Assembly (NCBI RefSeq): GCF_030499515.1
Contig: NZ_JASTWJ010000001.1
Location: 1,612,001-1,676,000 of the forward strand
Reading direction: 5' to 3'
Length of the DNA stretch: 64,000 nucleotides
Origin: Streptomyces sp. DT2A-34
Lineage (GTDB): Bacteria > Actinomycetota > Actinomycetes > Streptomycetales > Streptomycetaceae
Below the pieces are notes generated by a model that saw only the letters and a program-made list of their open reading frames with translations, was not told where the DNA came from and ran no database searches. This document shows, piece after piece, positions 49,752 to 59,050 of the stretch; position 1 is the first letter of the stretch; each line of letters starts with the position of its first letter. The translations under genes were made by a program, and so were the position numbers.

Positions 49752-50690
49752 ATGAGCAACCGTCTGCTCACCCACCTGCGCCACGTCGACCTCGCCGTAC
49801 CCGACTACGACAAGCAGCTCGACTTCTACGCCGGCGTCTGGGGCCTGACCAACGTCGCCGAGGACTCCGGCATCTCGTTCCTGGCCGCCGAGGGCAGCCC
49901 CGAGCAGTACGTCGTACGGCTGCGCAAGGCCGACGAGAAGCGCCTCGACCTCGTCTCCTACGGGGCGGGCAGCCCGGCCGACGTCGACACCCTCGCCGAG
50001 CAACTGCTCGCGGACAGCGTGCAGTTGGTCTCGCAGCCGGGCAAGCTCGACACCCTCGGAGGCGGGTACGGCTTCCGCTTCTTCGACGTCGACGGCCGCA
50101 CCATCGAGGTCTCCGCCGACGTCCGGGCACGGCGGCACCGCAGGATCGAGGAGAAGGAGGCGATCCCGGTCCGCCTCTCCCACGTGGTCCTCAACTCCCC
50201 GGACCTGGACAAGACGCGCCAGTGGTACGAGCGCCACCTCGGCTTCCGGCTGAGCGACACGCTCAGCTCGCCCCACATGGGCGAGGTCATGCACTTCATG
50301 CGGATCAGCAACCAGCACCACTCGATGGCGCTCGCGAAGGGCCCGCACACCTCGCTGCACCACGTCTCCTTCGAGATGCGCGGCCTGGACGAGTACATGC
50401 GCGGCTCCGGCCGGGTGATGCGGGCCGGCATCCGCAAGATCTGGGGTCCCGGCCGGCACATGGCGGGCGACAACACCTTCACTTACTTCCTCGACCCGCA
50501 CGGCAACACCGTCGAGTACACCACCGAGCTGGAGGAGCTGGACGAGGACACCTGGCACCCCCACGTCTACGACTTCTCCCAGCCCGAGGTCACCGACCAG
50601 TGGGGCACGGCGAACCCGATGAACGAACTGATCGCCAAGGAGTCGTTCAACGACGTCGACCGCGGCGTCTTCGTCGCCCCGCCGGTCTGA
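49752..50690 (+). CDS. VOC-family extradiol ring-cleavage dioxygenase
   Basis: A 312-residue protein made of two vicinal-oxygen-chelate domains (HLRHVDLAVPDYDKQLDFYA and LSHVVLNSPDLDKTRQWYER). The C-terminal domain holds the iron ligands: His in LSHVVL, His in SLHHVSFEM and Glu in NTVEYTTEL. It would cleave a catechol next to its hydroxyls (meta cleavage) with iron and oxygen. The ATG at 49752 lies inside the CCCCCCCAT that borders the insertion element. Its original GAGGAGG is now on the other side, 1.46 kb away, and only a poor AGGGGC precedes it, so translation may be much reduced. Confidence 0.9.
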   Translation: MSNRLLTHLRHVDLAVPDYDKQLDFYAGVWGLTNVAEDSGISFLAAEGSPEQYVVRLRKADEKRLDLVSYGAGSPADVDTLAEQLLADSVQLVSQPGKLDTLGGGYGFRFFDVDGRTIEVSADVRARRHRRIEEKEAIPVRLSHVVLNSPDLDKTRQWYERHLGFRLSDTLSSPHMGEVMHFMRISNQHHSMALAKGPHTSLHHVSFEMRGLDEYMRGSGRVMRAGIRKIWGPGRHMAGDNTFTYFLDPHGNTVEYTTELEELDEDTWHPHVYDFSQPEVTDQWGTANPMNELIAKESFNDVDRGVFVAPPV

Positions 50691-50823
50691 TCCCCCACCA
50701 CCCCGGACCGCCACAGCTCCGGGGGCGCGGCGACTCCCTGTCACTGCCCTGACTGCCCGCCGCGCCCCCGGGCCCGCCGTACCCGCCCACCCGCCGCCCC
50801 GCCGACAGGAACGGACCCCTCCC

Positions 50824-51795
50824 ATGCGCTTCGCCACGTACGAGTACCGCGACCGAACCCAGGTGGCCGTCGTCGACGAGGACGGCACGCTCCACCCGCT
50901 GCCCGCGGTCCGCTCCCTGACCGGCCTGCTCGCCGAGGGCGGCGGTCTGCCCGCCCTGCTCGAAGCGGGCGCCGCGACACTCGACGTGCCGGCCGGTCCG
51001 CACACCTCCGAGGTACGGCTGCTGCCGCCGCTCCAGCCGCCCACCGTGCGGGACTTCGTCACCTTCGAGGAGCATGTGGAGGGCGTACGACGCTCGGTGG
51101 ACGGGGCCGCCGGAGTGCCGGAGCGGTGGTATGCGGCCCCGACGTTCTACTTCACCAACCCCTACGCGGTGTACGGCCCGCACGACGACATCCCCGTGCC
51201 TCCGGGGTCGGCCGTGCTCGACTTCGAGCTGGAGGTCGCCGCCGTGATCGGCCGAGAAGGCCGCGACCTCACGCCCGAGCGGGCCCGCGACCACATCATC
51301 GGCTACACGGTCTTCAACGACTGGTCCGCCCGTGACCTGCAGTCGGCGGAGATGAAGGTGGGCCTGGGCCCCTGCAAGGGCAAGGACACCGCCACCACCC
51401 TCGGCCCGTACCTCGTCACCGCCGACGAGCTGGAGCCGTACCGGGACGCCGACGGTTTCCTGCGTCTGGCGCTCACCGCAGCGGTGAACGGCGAGGTGGT
51501 CGGCGAGGACCTGCTGTCCAACATGAGCTGGACGTTCGAGGAGATGGTCGCCTACGCCTCGCGCGGGACCTGGGTACGTCCCGGGGACGTGCTCGGCTCC
51601 GGCACCTGCGGCAACGGCGGCTGCCTGGCCGAGCTGTGGGGTGTGCGCGGCCGGCCGGACCCGCCGCCGCTGAAGCCCGGCCACACGGTGACGCTCACCG
51701 TGGAGGGCATCGGTTCCGTGTCCAACACCGTGGTGACCGGCCCTGATCCGGTGCCGGTGCCGGTCGCTCGACGTCGGCCCCGGGAGCGGCCGTGA
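50824..51795 (+). CDS. Fumarylacetoacetate hydrolase (FAH) family protein, second copy
   Basis: A 323-residue FAH-fold enzyme with FYFTNPYAVYGPHDDIPVPP, LDFELEVAAVIG (acidic metal ligands), FNDWSARDLQSAEMKVGLGP and GSGTCGNGGC near the end. It is closer to the long eukaryotic-type FAH layout (EFELE-like motif, PCKGKD) than the first copy at 44012. It would hydrolyse the ring-fission product or a later diketo acid. A 133-base gap with no other feature separates it from the dioxygenase. GTGA overlap with the SDR gene follows. ATG 50824 is preceded by GGAACGGACCCCTCCC. Confidence 0.9.
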   Translation: MRFATYEYRDRTQVAVVDEDGTLHPLPAVRSLTGLLAEGGGLPALLEAGAATLDVPAGPHTSEVRLLPPLQPPTVRDFVTFEEHVEGVRRSVDGAAGVPERWYAAPTFYFTNPYAVYGPHDDIPVPPGSAVLDFELEVAAVIGREGRDLTPERARDHIIGYTVFNDWSARDLQSAEMKVGLGPCKGKDTATTLGPYLVTADELEPYRDADGFLRLALTAAVNGEVVGEDLLSNMSWTFEEMVAYASRGTWVRPGDVLGSGTCGNGGCLAELWGVRGRPDPPPLKPGHTVTLTVEGIGSVSNTVVTGPDPVPVPVARRRPRERP

Positions 51796-52535
51796 CCGAC
51801 CTGCACACCAAGAGGCTCCTCGGCAAGGTCGTCGTGGTGACGGGAGCCGCCCGCGGCCAGGGCGCCGCCGAGGCCGAGGCACTGACCCGCGAGGGCGCCC
51901 GGGTGATCGCCACCGATGTGACGGACGCCCCCGGCTGCCGCCGCCTCGACGTCACCAGCGACCAGGAGTGGGCCGAACTCACCGCCGAGCTACGGGAGTC
52001 GTACGGCGGTGTCCACGGGCTGGTGAACAACGCGGGCATCACCTGGCGCGCCCGCCTCGGCGACGTACGCCCGGAGGACTTCGACCGCGTCCACGCCGTC
52101 AACGTCACCGGCCCGCTGCTCGGCATCCAGCACCTCGCCCCGCTGATGCCGCCGGGCTCATCCATCGTCAACGTCGGCTCGACGGCCGCGCTCACCGGCC
52201 ACTACCCGGTCGCCTACACGGCCAGCAAGTGGGCGCTGCGGGGCCTGTCGAAGGCGGCGGCGACCGAACTCGGGCCCCGCGGCATCCGCGTCAACACCAT
52301 CCACCCCGGCTACATCGAGACCGACATGACCGCCTCCGCGGCTCCCGCCTTCCGCGCGGCGAACATCCGCGAGACGCCGCTCGGCCGCACGGGCACCGTG
52401 GACGAGATCACCCCGCTCGTGGTGTTCCTGCTCTCGGCCGAGGCGTCCTTCATCACCGGCGCCGAGATCCCCGTGGACGGAGGTCTCACCGCGCACGGCG
52501 GCGTCAAGTCCCTCTCGGACGCGCTGCGTTCCTGA
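51792..52535 (+). CDS. SDR-family NAD(P)-dependent oxidoreductase
   Basis: A 247-residue classical [21 protein letters not shown] (cofactor motif TGxxxGxG), VNNAG, the catalytic Ser in VGSTAALTG and YTASKWAL (YxxxK), then HPGYIETDM. It oxidises a hydroxyl or reduces a ketone of a pathway intermediate with NAD(P). It overlaps the second FAH stop by four bases, so it is part of the operon. 49 bases then separate it from the CoA-transferase remnant. Substrate unknown. Confidence 0.9.
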   Translation: MTDLHTKRLLGKVVVVTGAARGQGAAEAEALTREGARVIATDVTDAPGCRRLDVTSDQEWAELTAELRESYGGVHGLVNNAGITWRARLGDVRPEDFDRVHAVNVTGPLLGIQHLAPLMPPGSSIVNVGSTAALTGHYPVAYTASKWALRGLSKAAATELGPRGIRVNTIHPGYIETDMTASAAPAFRAANIRETPLGRTGTVDEITPLVVFLLSAEASFITGAEIPVDGGLTAHGGVKSLSDALRS

Positions 52536-52584
52536 GCCGTCCCCCGTCCCCCGTCGCCCCCGTCAAGCCCAGAAAGGCACCTGT

Positions 52585-53027
52585 GTGAACAAGGTCTGTG
52601 AGAGCGCCGCCGACGCGGTCGCCGACATCCCCGACGGCGCGTCGCTGGCCGTCGGCGGCTTCGGTCTCAGCGGCATCCCGGCGGTCCTCGTCGAGGCGTT
52701 GCACGCACAGGGCGCGACCGGTCTGAAGGTCGTGTCGAACAACTGCGGCGTGGACGGGCGGGGTCTGGGCGTACTGCTCGCGGCGGGCCGGATCGCCCGG
52801 GTCACCGGCTCCTACGTGGGCGAGAACAAGGAGTTCGCCCGCCAGTACCTGTCCGGGGAACTGGAGGTGGAACTCGTGCCGCAGGGCACGCCAGCCGAGC
52901 GGCTGCGCGCGGGCGGGCGGCGCGGGCATCCCCGCGTTCTTCACGCCGGCCGGCGTCGGCACGCAGGTCGCGAACGGCGGCCTGCCGTGGCGGTACGCGC
53001 CCGACGGCTCGGTGGCGGTGGCGTCCC
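52585..53027 (+). pseudogene. 3-oxoacid CoA-transferase subunit A, frameshifted and truncated
   Basis: From GTG 52585 the sequence matches subunit A of 3-oxoacid CoA-transferases: [19 protein letters not shown] and [19 protein letters not shown]. After PAERLRAGG a four-base duplication (GGGC, about 52910-52920) shifts the frame. The match resumes as [20 protein letters not shown] and [15 protein letters not shown], and then stops at about 53027, where the sequence changes to an MFS transporter fragment. The last third of subunit A and all of subunit B are absent, so the pathway end of this catabolic operon has been lost. Confidence 0.8.
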
Positions 53028-53388
53028 CGGCCGGCCTGGATGTCGGCATGGTGATGTCGTCCTCGTCCGACGCGATCGTCGGCAACGCTCCGGTGCAGGA
53101 CGGCGGTGTGGCGGGCGGCCTGCAGGCGACCGCGTTGCAGATCGGCGGCGCGCTCGGCGCCTCCGTGCCGGTGTCCCTCATCAGCACGCCGGGTCGGCTC
53201 CACCCTGACCGGCGAACTGACCTCCGCCGGCGTGCCCGCACAGACGGCGCAGCCACGAGGCCTTCATGAACGGCGTGCACACGTCGGTGCTGGTGGCCGG
53301 CGTGCTGTGCGTCGTCGGCGCGGCAGTGGCGGTGGTCGGCGTACGAGCCAACCCTGGCAGCCAACCCAAAGGGGCGCGGGGCTCTTAG
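53028..53388 (+). pseudogene. 3' remnant of an MFS (DHA2) transporter
   Basis: Following the CoA-transferase junction the same frame reads [21 protein letters not shown] and [19 protein letters not shown], which belong to the last part of a DHA2 transporter. The rest continues in other frames ([18 protein letters not shown], then NGVHTSVLVAGVLCVVGAA) to a TAG at 53386-53388. At least two frameshifts and the loss of the first 350 or so residues make this a dead fragment. It marks the edge of a rearrangement. Confidence 0.7.
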
Positions 53389-55856
53389 GCGATCTCCTGC
53401 TCAGCCCAGATGATCTTCCCGTCACCCGTATAGCGAGCCCCCCAGCGATGAGCAAGCTGAGCCACCAGAAACAGCCCACGCCCACCCTCATCCATGCTCC
53501 GAGCATGCCGCAACCGCGGAGCGGTATGGCTCGCGTCGGAGACCTCGCAGGTCAGGCGGCAGTCGCGGAGCAGCCGTAGGCGAATGGGCGGTTCGGCGTA
53601 GCGAATCGCGTTGGTGACCAGCTCGCTCACGATCAGCTCCGTCGTCATGGCCAGTTCCTCGAGGCCCCACGCCTCCACCTGGCGGGTCGCCCGGGCCCGG
53701 ATGTCGGCGACGGCGGCCGGGTCCACGGGCACGTCCCAGGAGACGACGTGGTCGGCACCCAGGGCGTGGGTGCGTGCCAGGAGAAGGGCGATGTCGTCGG
53801 GTTGCGGCCCGGGCACGAGCCGGCGCACCGCGGACGAGCACAGGGTGCCGAGGTCGAGGTCGCGCCGGGACAGCAGGTCGCCGAGCCGGGACATGCCCCG
53901 CTCCATGTCGCGGTCGGCCGCCTGGACGAGGCCGTCGGTGTAGAGGCCGAGCAGGCTGTTCTCGGCGAGCTCGATCTCGCAGGACTCGAAGGCGATGCCG
54001 CCCAGCCCGAGCGGCGGCCCGGCAGGGGGTTCGGGGAAGGTGACCTGCCCGTCGGGTGCGACGACGACCGGGGGCGGATGCCCGGCACGGGCCATCGTGC
54101 AGCGCCTGGTGACCGGGTCGTAGACGGCGTACAGGCAGGTCGCGCCGAGGAAGGCGGTCGTGCTCCGGTGGGTCGCCTCGGCCGCACTCCCGTCGGGGTG
54201 CTCCTCGCTCAGGCGCAGCACGAGGTCGTCGAGGTGGGCCAGCAGTTCGTCGGGCGGCATCTCCATGTCGGCGAGGGTCTGTACGGCGGTGCGCAGCCGG
54301 CCCATGGTCGCCGCCGCGGTGATGCCGTGGCCGACGACGTCGCCGACGACGAGGCCGACCCGGGCGCCGGACAGCGGGATCACATCGAACCAGTCGCCGC
54401 CGACTCCGCCCGACGGGTCCGCCGGCAGATAGGAGGAGGCCACCTCCAGCGCCGTACCGCCCGTCAGGGCCTGCGGCAGCAGACTGCGCTGCAGGGTGAC
54501 CGCCGCCGTGTGTTCCCGGGTGTAGCGGCGGGCGTTGTCGACGCACAGCGCCGCTCGGGCCACCAGCTCCCGGGCGACCAGGACGTCGTCGGGCTGGAAG
54601 GAGACGGGGTTGAGCGAGCGGATGAACGTGGTGAGGCCCAGGGTGGTGTTGCGCGCCCGCATCGGCACGGAGATGAGGGAGTGCAGGCCGAACTCGCGCA
54701 TGCTGGCCGCCCGCTCGGGCTGTTCGGTGGCCCACAGCTCGTCGGACGGGTCGAGGACCGGGATGAGGATCGGATCGCCGTCGATGAGCAGATGCGCGTC
54801 GTGCGGCGGGGGCAGGAAGTCCACCCGGTCCCCGACCTGCGCCACCGCCTCGGGGCAGCCCTCGCGCACCGAGTTCATTCCGGCCCGGCGCATGACCGGC
54901 TTGGCGGGTGCCGGCCCCGCGTCGGTGAGCCAGGCCCCGTGCCCCTCGGAGCTGAACACGGGCTCCAGCAGGTCCACGACGACGAAGTCCGCGAAGCGGG
55001 GAACGGCGAAGTCGGCGAGCTCCTGAGCCGTCCGCAGCACGTCCAACGTGGTACCGATACGCGTCCCGGCCTCGTTGACCAGCGACAACAGCTGGCGGGC
55101 GGTCCACCGCTCGGTGACGTCCGAGACCATGTAGCAGACCCCGGTGATCGAGTCGTCGGCGTCCACGAGGGGGAAGAAGGAGGTCGAGTAGGCGCGCCGG
55201 CGGTGCGGATCGGCCCAACTCCAGCCCACGTACTCGTAGTCGGTGACCGGGACGCCGGTGTCGAGGACCTTGCGCATCAGGCCCTCGATGGTCTCCGCCT
55301 GCAGCCCGGGCAGCAGTTCGCTCAGCCGACGGCCGAGCCGTTGCGCACGGGGCACACCGCCGAAGCGTTCCAGGGTGTCGTTCAGCCAGACGTAGCGCAG
55401 CTGCGTGTCCATCACGGCCATGCCGACCGGCGAGCGGATCAGGAAGCCGTCGAGGACGGACTGGCCCACCTCCCACTGCTGCCGCCGCTCCCGCGCCGAG
55501 AGCAGAAAGCACTCGTCCGCGCCGATCCGGAAGGACGCGGAGACCCGCAGGTCCACGTCGATACGGCGGCCGTCGCGATGCCGTACCGGGATGAGGCCGC
55601 TCCATCCCATGCCGGCCCGGCAGCGCTCCAGGACACCGGCCACCCGCACCGGATCGCCGGGCATCGCCAGCAGCCGCTCGGCCGAGCCGCCGACGATCTC
55701 CGCCGCCCGGTGGCCGAGGAGTTCCTCCGCGGCCCGGGTCCAGCCGAGCACCACACCGCGTCCGGACACCACCGCCGCCGCGTCGGAGGACGCGTCGAGG
55801 AGGGCGCGCGCCCCCGTGGGCGTGCGCGCGTCCGGGTCTTCGCGCGGAGCATCCAT
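53385..55856 (-). CDS. PAS-PAS-GAF-SpoIIE phosphatase with C-terminal anti-sigma-type ATPase
   Basis: An 823-residue soluble sensor. Domains in order: PAS (about 20-125), PAS (about 140-255, MAVMDTQLRYVWLNDTLERF), GAF (about 275-445, HSLISVPMRARNTTLGL), SpoIIE/PP2C phosphatase (about 475-670, GGVGGDWFDVIPL, VVGDVVGHG and YTDGLVQ with the metal-binding Asp residues) and an HATPase_c domain of the RsbW type (about 700-815, TELIVSELVTNAIRYA, GGRGLFLVAQLA). Such proteins dephosphorylate an anti-sigma antagonist and may also phosphorylate it. It starts at ATG 55856 and is divergent from the next phosphatase gene. Its stop overlaps the MFS remnant by four bases. Confidence 0.9.
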   Translation of the reverse strand: MDAPREDPDARTPTGARALLDASSDAAAVVSGRGVVLGWTRAAEELLGHRAAEIVGGSAERLLAMPGDPVRVAGVLERCRAGMGWSGLIPVRHRDGRRIDVDLRVSASFRIGADECFLLSARERRQQWEVGQSVLDGFLIRSPVGMAVMDTQLRYVWLNDTLERFGGVPRAQRLGRRLSELLPGLQAETIEGLMRKVLDTGVPVTDYEYVGWSWADPHRRRAYSTSFFPLVDADDSITGVCYMVSDVTERWTARQLLSLVNEAGTRIGTTLDVLRTAQELADFAVPRFADFVVVDLLEPVFSSEGHGAWLTDAGPAPAKPVMRRAGMNSVREGCPEAVAQVGDRVDFLPPPHDAHLLIDGDPILIPVLDPSDELWATEQPERAASMREFGLHSLISVPMRARNTTLGLTTFIRSLNPVSFQPDDVLVARELVARAALCVDNARRYTREHTAAVTLQRSLLPQALTGGTALEVASSYLPADPSGGVGGDWFDVIPLSGARVGLVVGDVVGHGITAAATMGRLRTAVQTLADMEMPPDELLAHLDDLVLRLSEEHPDGSAAEATHRSTTAFLGATCLYAVYDPVTRRCTMARAGHPPPVVVAPDGQVTFPEPPAGPPLGLGGIAFESCEIELAENSLLGLYTDGLVQAADRDMERGMSRLGDLLSRRDLDLGTLCSSAVRRLVPGPQPDDIALLLARTHALGADHVVSWDVPVDPAAVADIRARATRQVEAWGLEELAMTTELIVSELVTNAIRYAEPPIRLRLLRDCRLTCEVSDASHTAPRLRHARSMDEGGRGLFLVAQLAHRWGARYTGDGKIIWAEQEIA

Positions 55857-56089
55857 GGGTCCTCACGCAGCGTCCATGGGTCCCGTCCTCACACGACCAT
55901 GTTCCTGCTTGTCCGCCGGATGTGCACGGGCCGACGACACCTGACCCCGCCCCGAGGGCCGCTCGGCGCGCCCGGACTGGGCAAGGCCCGCGGGGTGGAG
56001 GGAGCATGGAGGTGCCGGTCGTCTCAGCCGTGGTACCCGGCGGGGACGAAAGGCCGGCAGTCTCTGCCGGCCGTGGCGCGGGAGCTGGG

Positions 56090-58156
56090 ATGACAGCCGA
56101 ATCCTTCGAGTCCGACGGTGGCGGGTACGGCTCCGAGCCACCCCGGCCGACCGGCCTGCTGGACGTCCTGAGCGTGGCCGCGGTAGTGGTCGACGCCGAG
56201 GGGCGCATCGTGTTCTGGACCCCGCAGGCCGAGGACCTCTTCGGCTACACCTCCGAGGAGGCTCTCGGCACGCACGCGGCGCGGCTGTTCATCCATCCCG
56301 AGCACCTGCCGGCCGTCGCGAAGCTGTTCGCCGAGGTGCTGGAGACCGGCCGGAGCTGGGCCGGCGCCTTCCCCGTGCGGCACAAGGACGGCAGCACCGT
56401 CCTCACGGAGTTCCGCAACATGCGGCTGCTGGACGATCTCGGGGACGTGTACGCGCTGGGCATAGCGGCCGACCACTCGCTGCTCCAGCGCGTCGAGACC
56501 GACCTGGCGCTGTGCGAGCGGCTGATCAACCAGTCCCCGATCGGGATCGCCCTCCTCGACCCCGACCTGCACTACCTGCTGGTCAACCCGGCACTGGAGC
56601 GCATCGACGCCACCCCGGCCGAGGACCACGTCGGCCGTCGGCTGCGGGAGACCCTGCCCCTGCCCGACATCGACACCATCGAGTCCGCCCTGCGTCAGGT
56701 GCTCACCACGGGCACCCCGCTGCTCGACCAGTACCACGTGGGCCGACCGCCGGCCGACCCCGACCACGAGCACGCCTGGTCCCTGTCCTTCTACCGGCTG
56801 GACGACTCCGGCGGGCGGGTGCTGGGCGCGGCCATCTCGTTCGTCGACGTCACCGAGCGGCACCGCGCGGCCGCCGAGGCCGACCGGGCCCGGCGGCGCC
56901 TGGCGCTGGTCGCCGACGCCTCCACCCGGGTCGGCACCACGCTGGAGGTCGAGCGGACCGCCCGCGAACTGGCCGAGATCGCCACCCCCGAGCTGGCCGA
57001 CGTGGTCGCCGTGGACATCCTGGACGCCGCCCTGGCCTGCCGGCGTATGCGCAAGCCGGACAACGGTCCCGAGCTGTTCCGCGCCCTCGCCCTGAAGGCG
57101 GCCTACCCCAGCGTGGCCCTGCGGGCCGCCGACCCGCCCGGTGACCTCGCCGCCTACGACGGCGACCGCCTGGTCACCCTGTGCGTCCACACCGCCCGGC
57201 CGGTGCTGGTGCGCCATGTCGGCGAGCACGATCTGCGGCGCATCGCCCGGGACGACGAGGCCACCTCCCTGCTGGCCCGCGCCGGCGTGCACTCCTATCT
57301 CGCCGTGCCGTTGATCGCCCACGGCGAGGTGCTGGGCGCCCTCGACCTCAAGCGCACCCGCAACCCGGTGCCGTTCGACCAGGACGACGTCGTCCTGGCC
57401 GGTGAGCTGGCCAGCCGTGCCGCCGTGGCCATCGACAACGCCCGCTGGTTCCAGAGCGTGCGCAACACCGCCCTCACCCTCCAGCGCAGCTTGCTGCCCG
57501 ACCACCCGCCGCACCACCCCGGCCTGGAGCTCGCCTCCCGCTACCAGCCCGCCCAGGCCACCAGCGAGGTCGGCGGCGACTGGTACGACGTGCTGCCGCT
57601 GGCCGACGACAGGACCGCCCTGGTCGTCGGCGACGTCATGGGCAACGGCATCGACGCCGCCGCCACCATGGGCCGGCTGCGCACCGCCACCGTCGCCTAC
57701 GCGGACCTCGACCTCGATCCCGGCGCCGTGCTCCAGCACCTGGACAAGATCACCTGCGATCTGGAGCACTACATCGTCACCTGCCTGTACGCGGTGTACG
57801 ACCCCCGCACGAGGCAGTGCCACATCGCCAACGCCGGGCACATGCCGCCCGCGCTGACCCGCCCCGGCCACACCCCCGAACTGCTCGAACTGCCCGCGGG
57901 AGCCCCGCTCGGCGTCGGCGGCATCCCCTTCGGGACCACCACGGTCGACCTCGGCCCCGGCGATGTGCTGGTCCTGTACACCGACGGCCTCGTCGAGACC
58001 CGGCTCCACCCCATCGACGAGCGGCTGGATGTCCTGCTCGGCTTCCTCGACGAACCTCACCGCCCCCTGGAGGAGACCTGCGACCTCCTGCTGTACGGCC
58101 TGCGCCACCCCGACGACCACGACGACGTCGCCCTGCTCGTCGCGCGGGTGCTGTAG
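56090..58156 (+). CDS. PAS-PAS-GAF-SpoIIE phosphatase
   Basis: A 688-residue soluble protein with PAS (about 20-125, VVVDAEGRIVFWTPQAEDLFGY), a second PAS (about 140-255), GAF (about 280-450) and a C-terminal SpoIIE/PP2C domain (about 480-685, VGGDWYDVLPL, VVGDVMGNG, YTDGLVE, DDVALL). Unlike its divergent neighbour it has no C-terminal ATPase domain. It should dephosphorylate a serine on an anti-sigma-factor antagonist in response to a ligand or redox signal. ATG 56090 was chosen (GGGAG five bases upstream). ATG 56006 after GGAGGGAGC would add 28 residues. Confidence 0.88.
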   Translation: MTAESFESDGGGYGSEPPRPTGLLDVLSVAAVVVDAEGRIVFWTPQAEDLFGYTSEEALGTHAARLFIHPEHLPAVAKLFAEVLETGRSWAGAFPVRHKDGSTVLTEFRNMRLLDDLGDVYALGIAADHSLLQRVETDLALCERLINQSPIGIALLDPDLHYLLVNPALERIDATPAEDHVGRRLRETLPLPDIDTIESALRQVLTTGTPLLDQYHVGRPPADPDHEHAWSLSFYRLDDSGGRVLGAAISFVDVTERHRAAAEADRARRRLALVADASTRVGTTLEVERTARELAEIATPELADVVAVDILDAALACRRMRKPDNGPELFRALALKAAYPSVALRAADPPGDLAAYDGDRLVTLCVHTARPVLVRHVGEHDLRRIARDDEATSLLARAGVHSYLAVPLIAHGEVLGALDLKRTRNPVPFDQDDVVLAGELASRAAVAIDNARWFQSVRNTALTLQRSLLPDHPPHHPGLELASRYQPAQATSEVGGDWYDVLPLADDRTALVVGDVMGNGIDAAATMGRLRTATVAYADLDLDPGAVLQHLDKITCDLEHYIVTCLYAVYDPRTRQCHIANAGHMPPALTRPGHTPELLELPAGAPLGVGGIPFGTTTVDLGPGDVLVLYTDGLVETRLHPIDERLDVLLGFLDEPHRPLEETCDLLLYGLRHPDDHDDVALLVARVL

Positions 58157-58233
58157 ACCCCGGCACCCCGGCACCCCGGCCCTCCGGACACGCCCACCTT
58201 GCCCGCCCCGTGCGCCCGGCGCACGCTGTTCGT

Positions 58234-58992
58234 ATGGGTGCTCGTGAAGGCCCGACGCTGATCAACTCCGTCCAGCGAGCCTTCCGCCTGCTGGAGGCGG
58301 TCAGCGCGCACGAGAACGGCGCGCCGGCGAAGCAGTTGGCACGCGAGACGGGCCTGCCCCTGGCCACCGCGTACCACCTGTTGCGGACCCTGGTCCACGA
58401 CGGATACGTACGCAAGCTCGACGACGGCGGGTTCATCCTGGGCGACCGGCTCCAGACGCTGCACACGACGGGCCGGGCGCAGGCGCTGCTCAGCCGGATC
58501 CGCCCCACGCTCGCCGCGCTGCGGGACGAGCTGTCGACCGCCGCCTACCTCACCTTCTACGAGGACGGCGAGATCCGGGTCGCCGAGATCGTCGACGGTC
58601 CGCGCACTCCCCGCGTCGACCTGTGGGTGGGGTTCGAGGACGCCGGGCATGCCACGGCGCTGGGCAAGTCGGTACTGCGCGAGCTGGACGACGAGTCGCG
58701 CAAGGACTACCTGTCCCGGCACGCGCTCGCCGACCTCACCCCCAGGACGATCACCGACACACCGGAGCTGCTGCGGCGGCTCGACTCCTCGCCCATGGCG
58801 CCGGCGGTCACGGACCTGGAGGAGTACGCCCTCGGCACGGCCTGTGTCGCGGTGCCCGTGTACAGCGGGAACACCCTCGGCTCGCTCGGCGTCTCGCTGC
58901 GGGCCGACCGGCGCTCCCGTCTGGAGGAGATCACGGCACGGCTGCTCCCGGCCGCGAGCCGGGTGACGAGAGGGCTCTCGCTCACTATCTGA
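58234..58992 (+). CDS. IclR-family transcriptional regulator
   Basis: A 252-residue IclR protein. The winged helix reads NSVQRAFRLLEAVSAHEN, APAKQLARETGLPLATAYHLLRTL with a wing to GGFILGDRLQTL. The effector domain (about 90-250) contains AGHATALGKSVL and TACVAVPVYSGNTLGSLGVSL, both typical. Members respond to small organic acids and often control aromatic catabolism, so it might act on the operon upstream as well as on its phosphatase neighbours. ATG 58234 is the only well-placed start. Upstream in the same frame only the antisense phosphatase tail is read. Confidence 0.88.
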   Translation: MGAREGPTLINSVQRAFRLLEAVSAHENGAPAKQLARETGLPLATAYHLLRTLVHDGYVRKLDDGGFILGDRLQTLHTTGRAQALLSRIRPTLAALRDELSTAAYLTFYEDGEIRVAEIVDGPRTPRVDLWVGFEDAGHATALGKSVLRELDDESRKDYLSRHALADLTPRTITDTPELLRRLDSSPMAPAVTDLEEYALGTACVAVPVYSGNTLGSLGVSLRADRRSRLEEITARLLPAASRVTRGLSLTI

Positions 58993-59050
58993 AAACGCTG
59001 TCCTTGTCCCGACCGCGTCGAACCTATTTCCTAGACGAAACGGACATTTC

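Larger units (their letters stand above)
48284..49753. mobile_element. IS110-family insertion element, about 1.46 kb
   Basis: The element lies between two copies of CCCCCCCAT (48284-48292 and 49745-49753), one of which is probably the recombination core of the target. It contains a DEDD-type transposase (48524-49727, frameshifted) and about 230 bases of non-coding sequence at its left end. Removing one copy of the core rebuilds GAGGAGG-CCCCCCC-ATG, an ideally spaced start site for the dioxygenase. It therefore sits exactly between a ribosome-binding site and its ATG. IS110 elements lack inverted ends and do not make classical target duplications, which agrees with what is seen. Confidence 0.85.
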
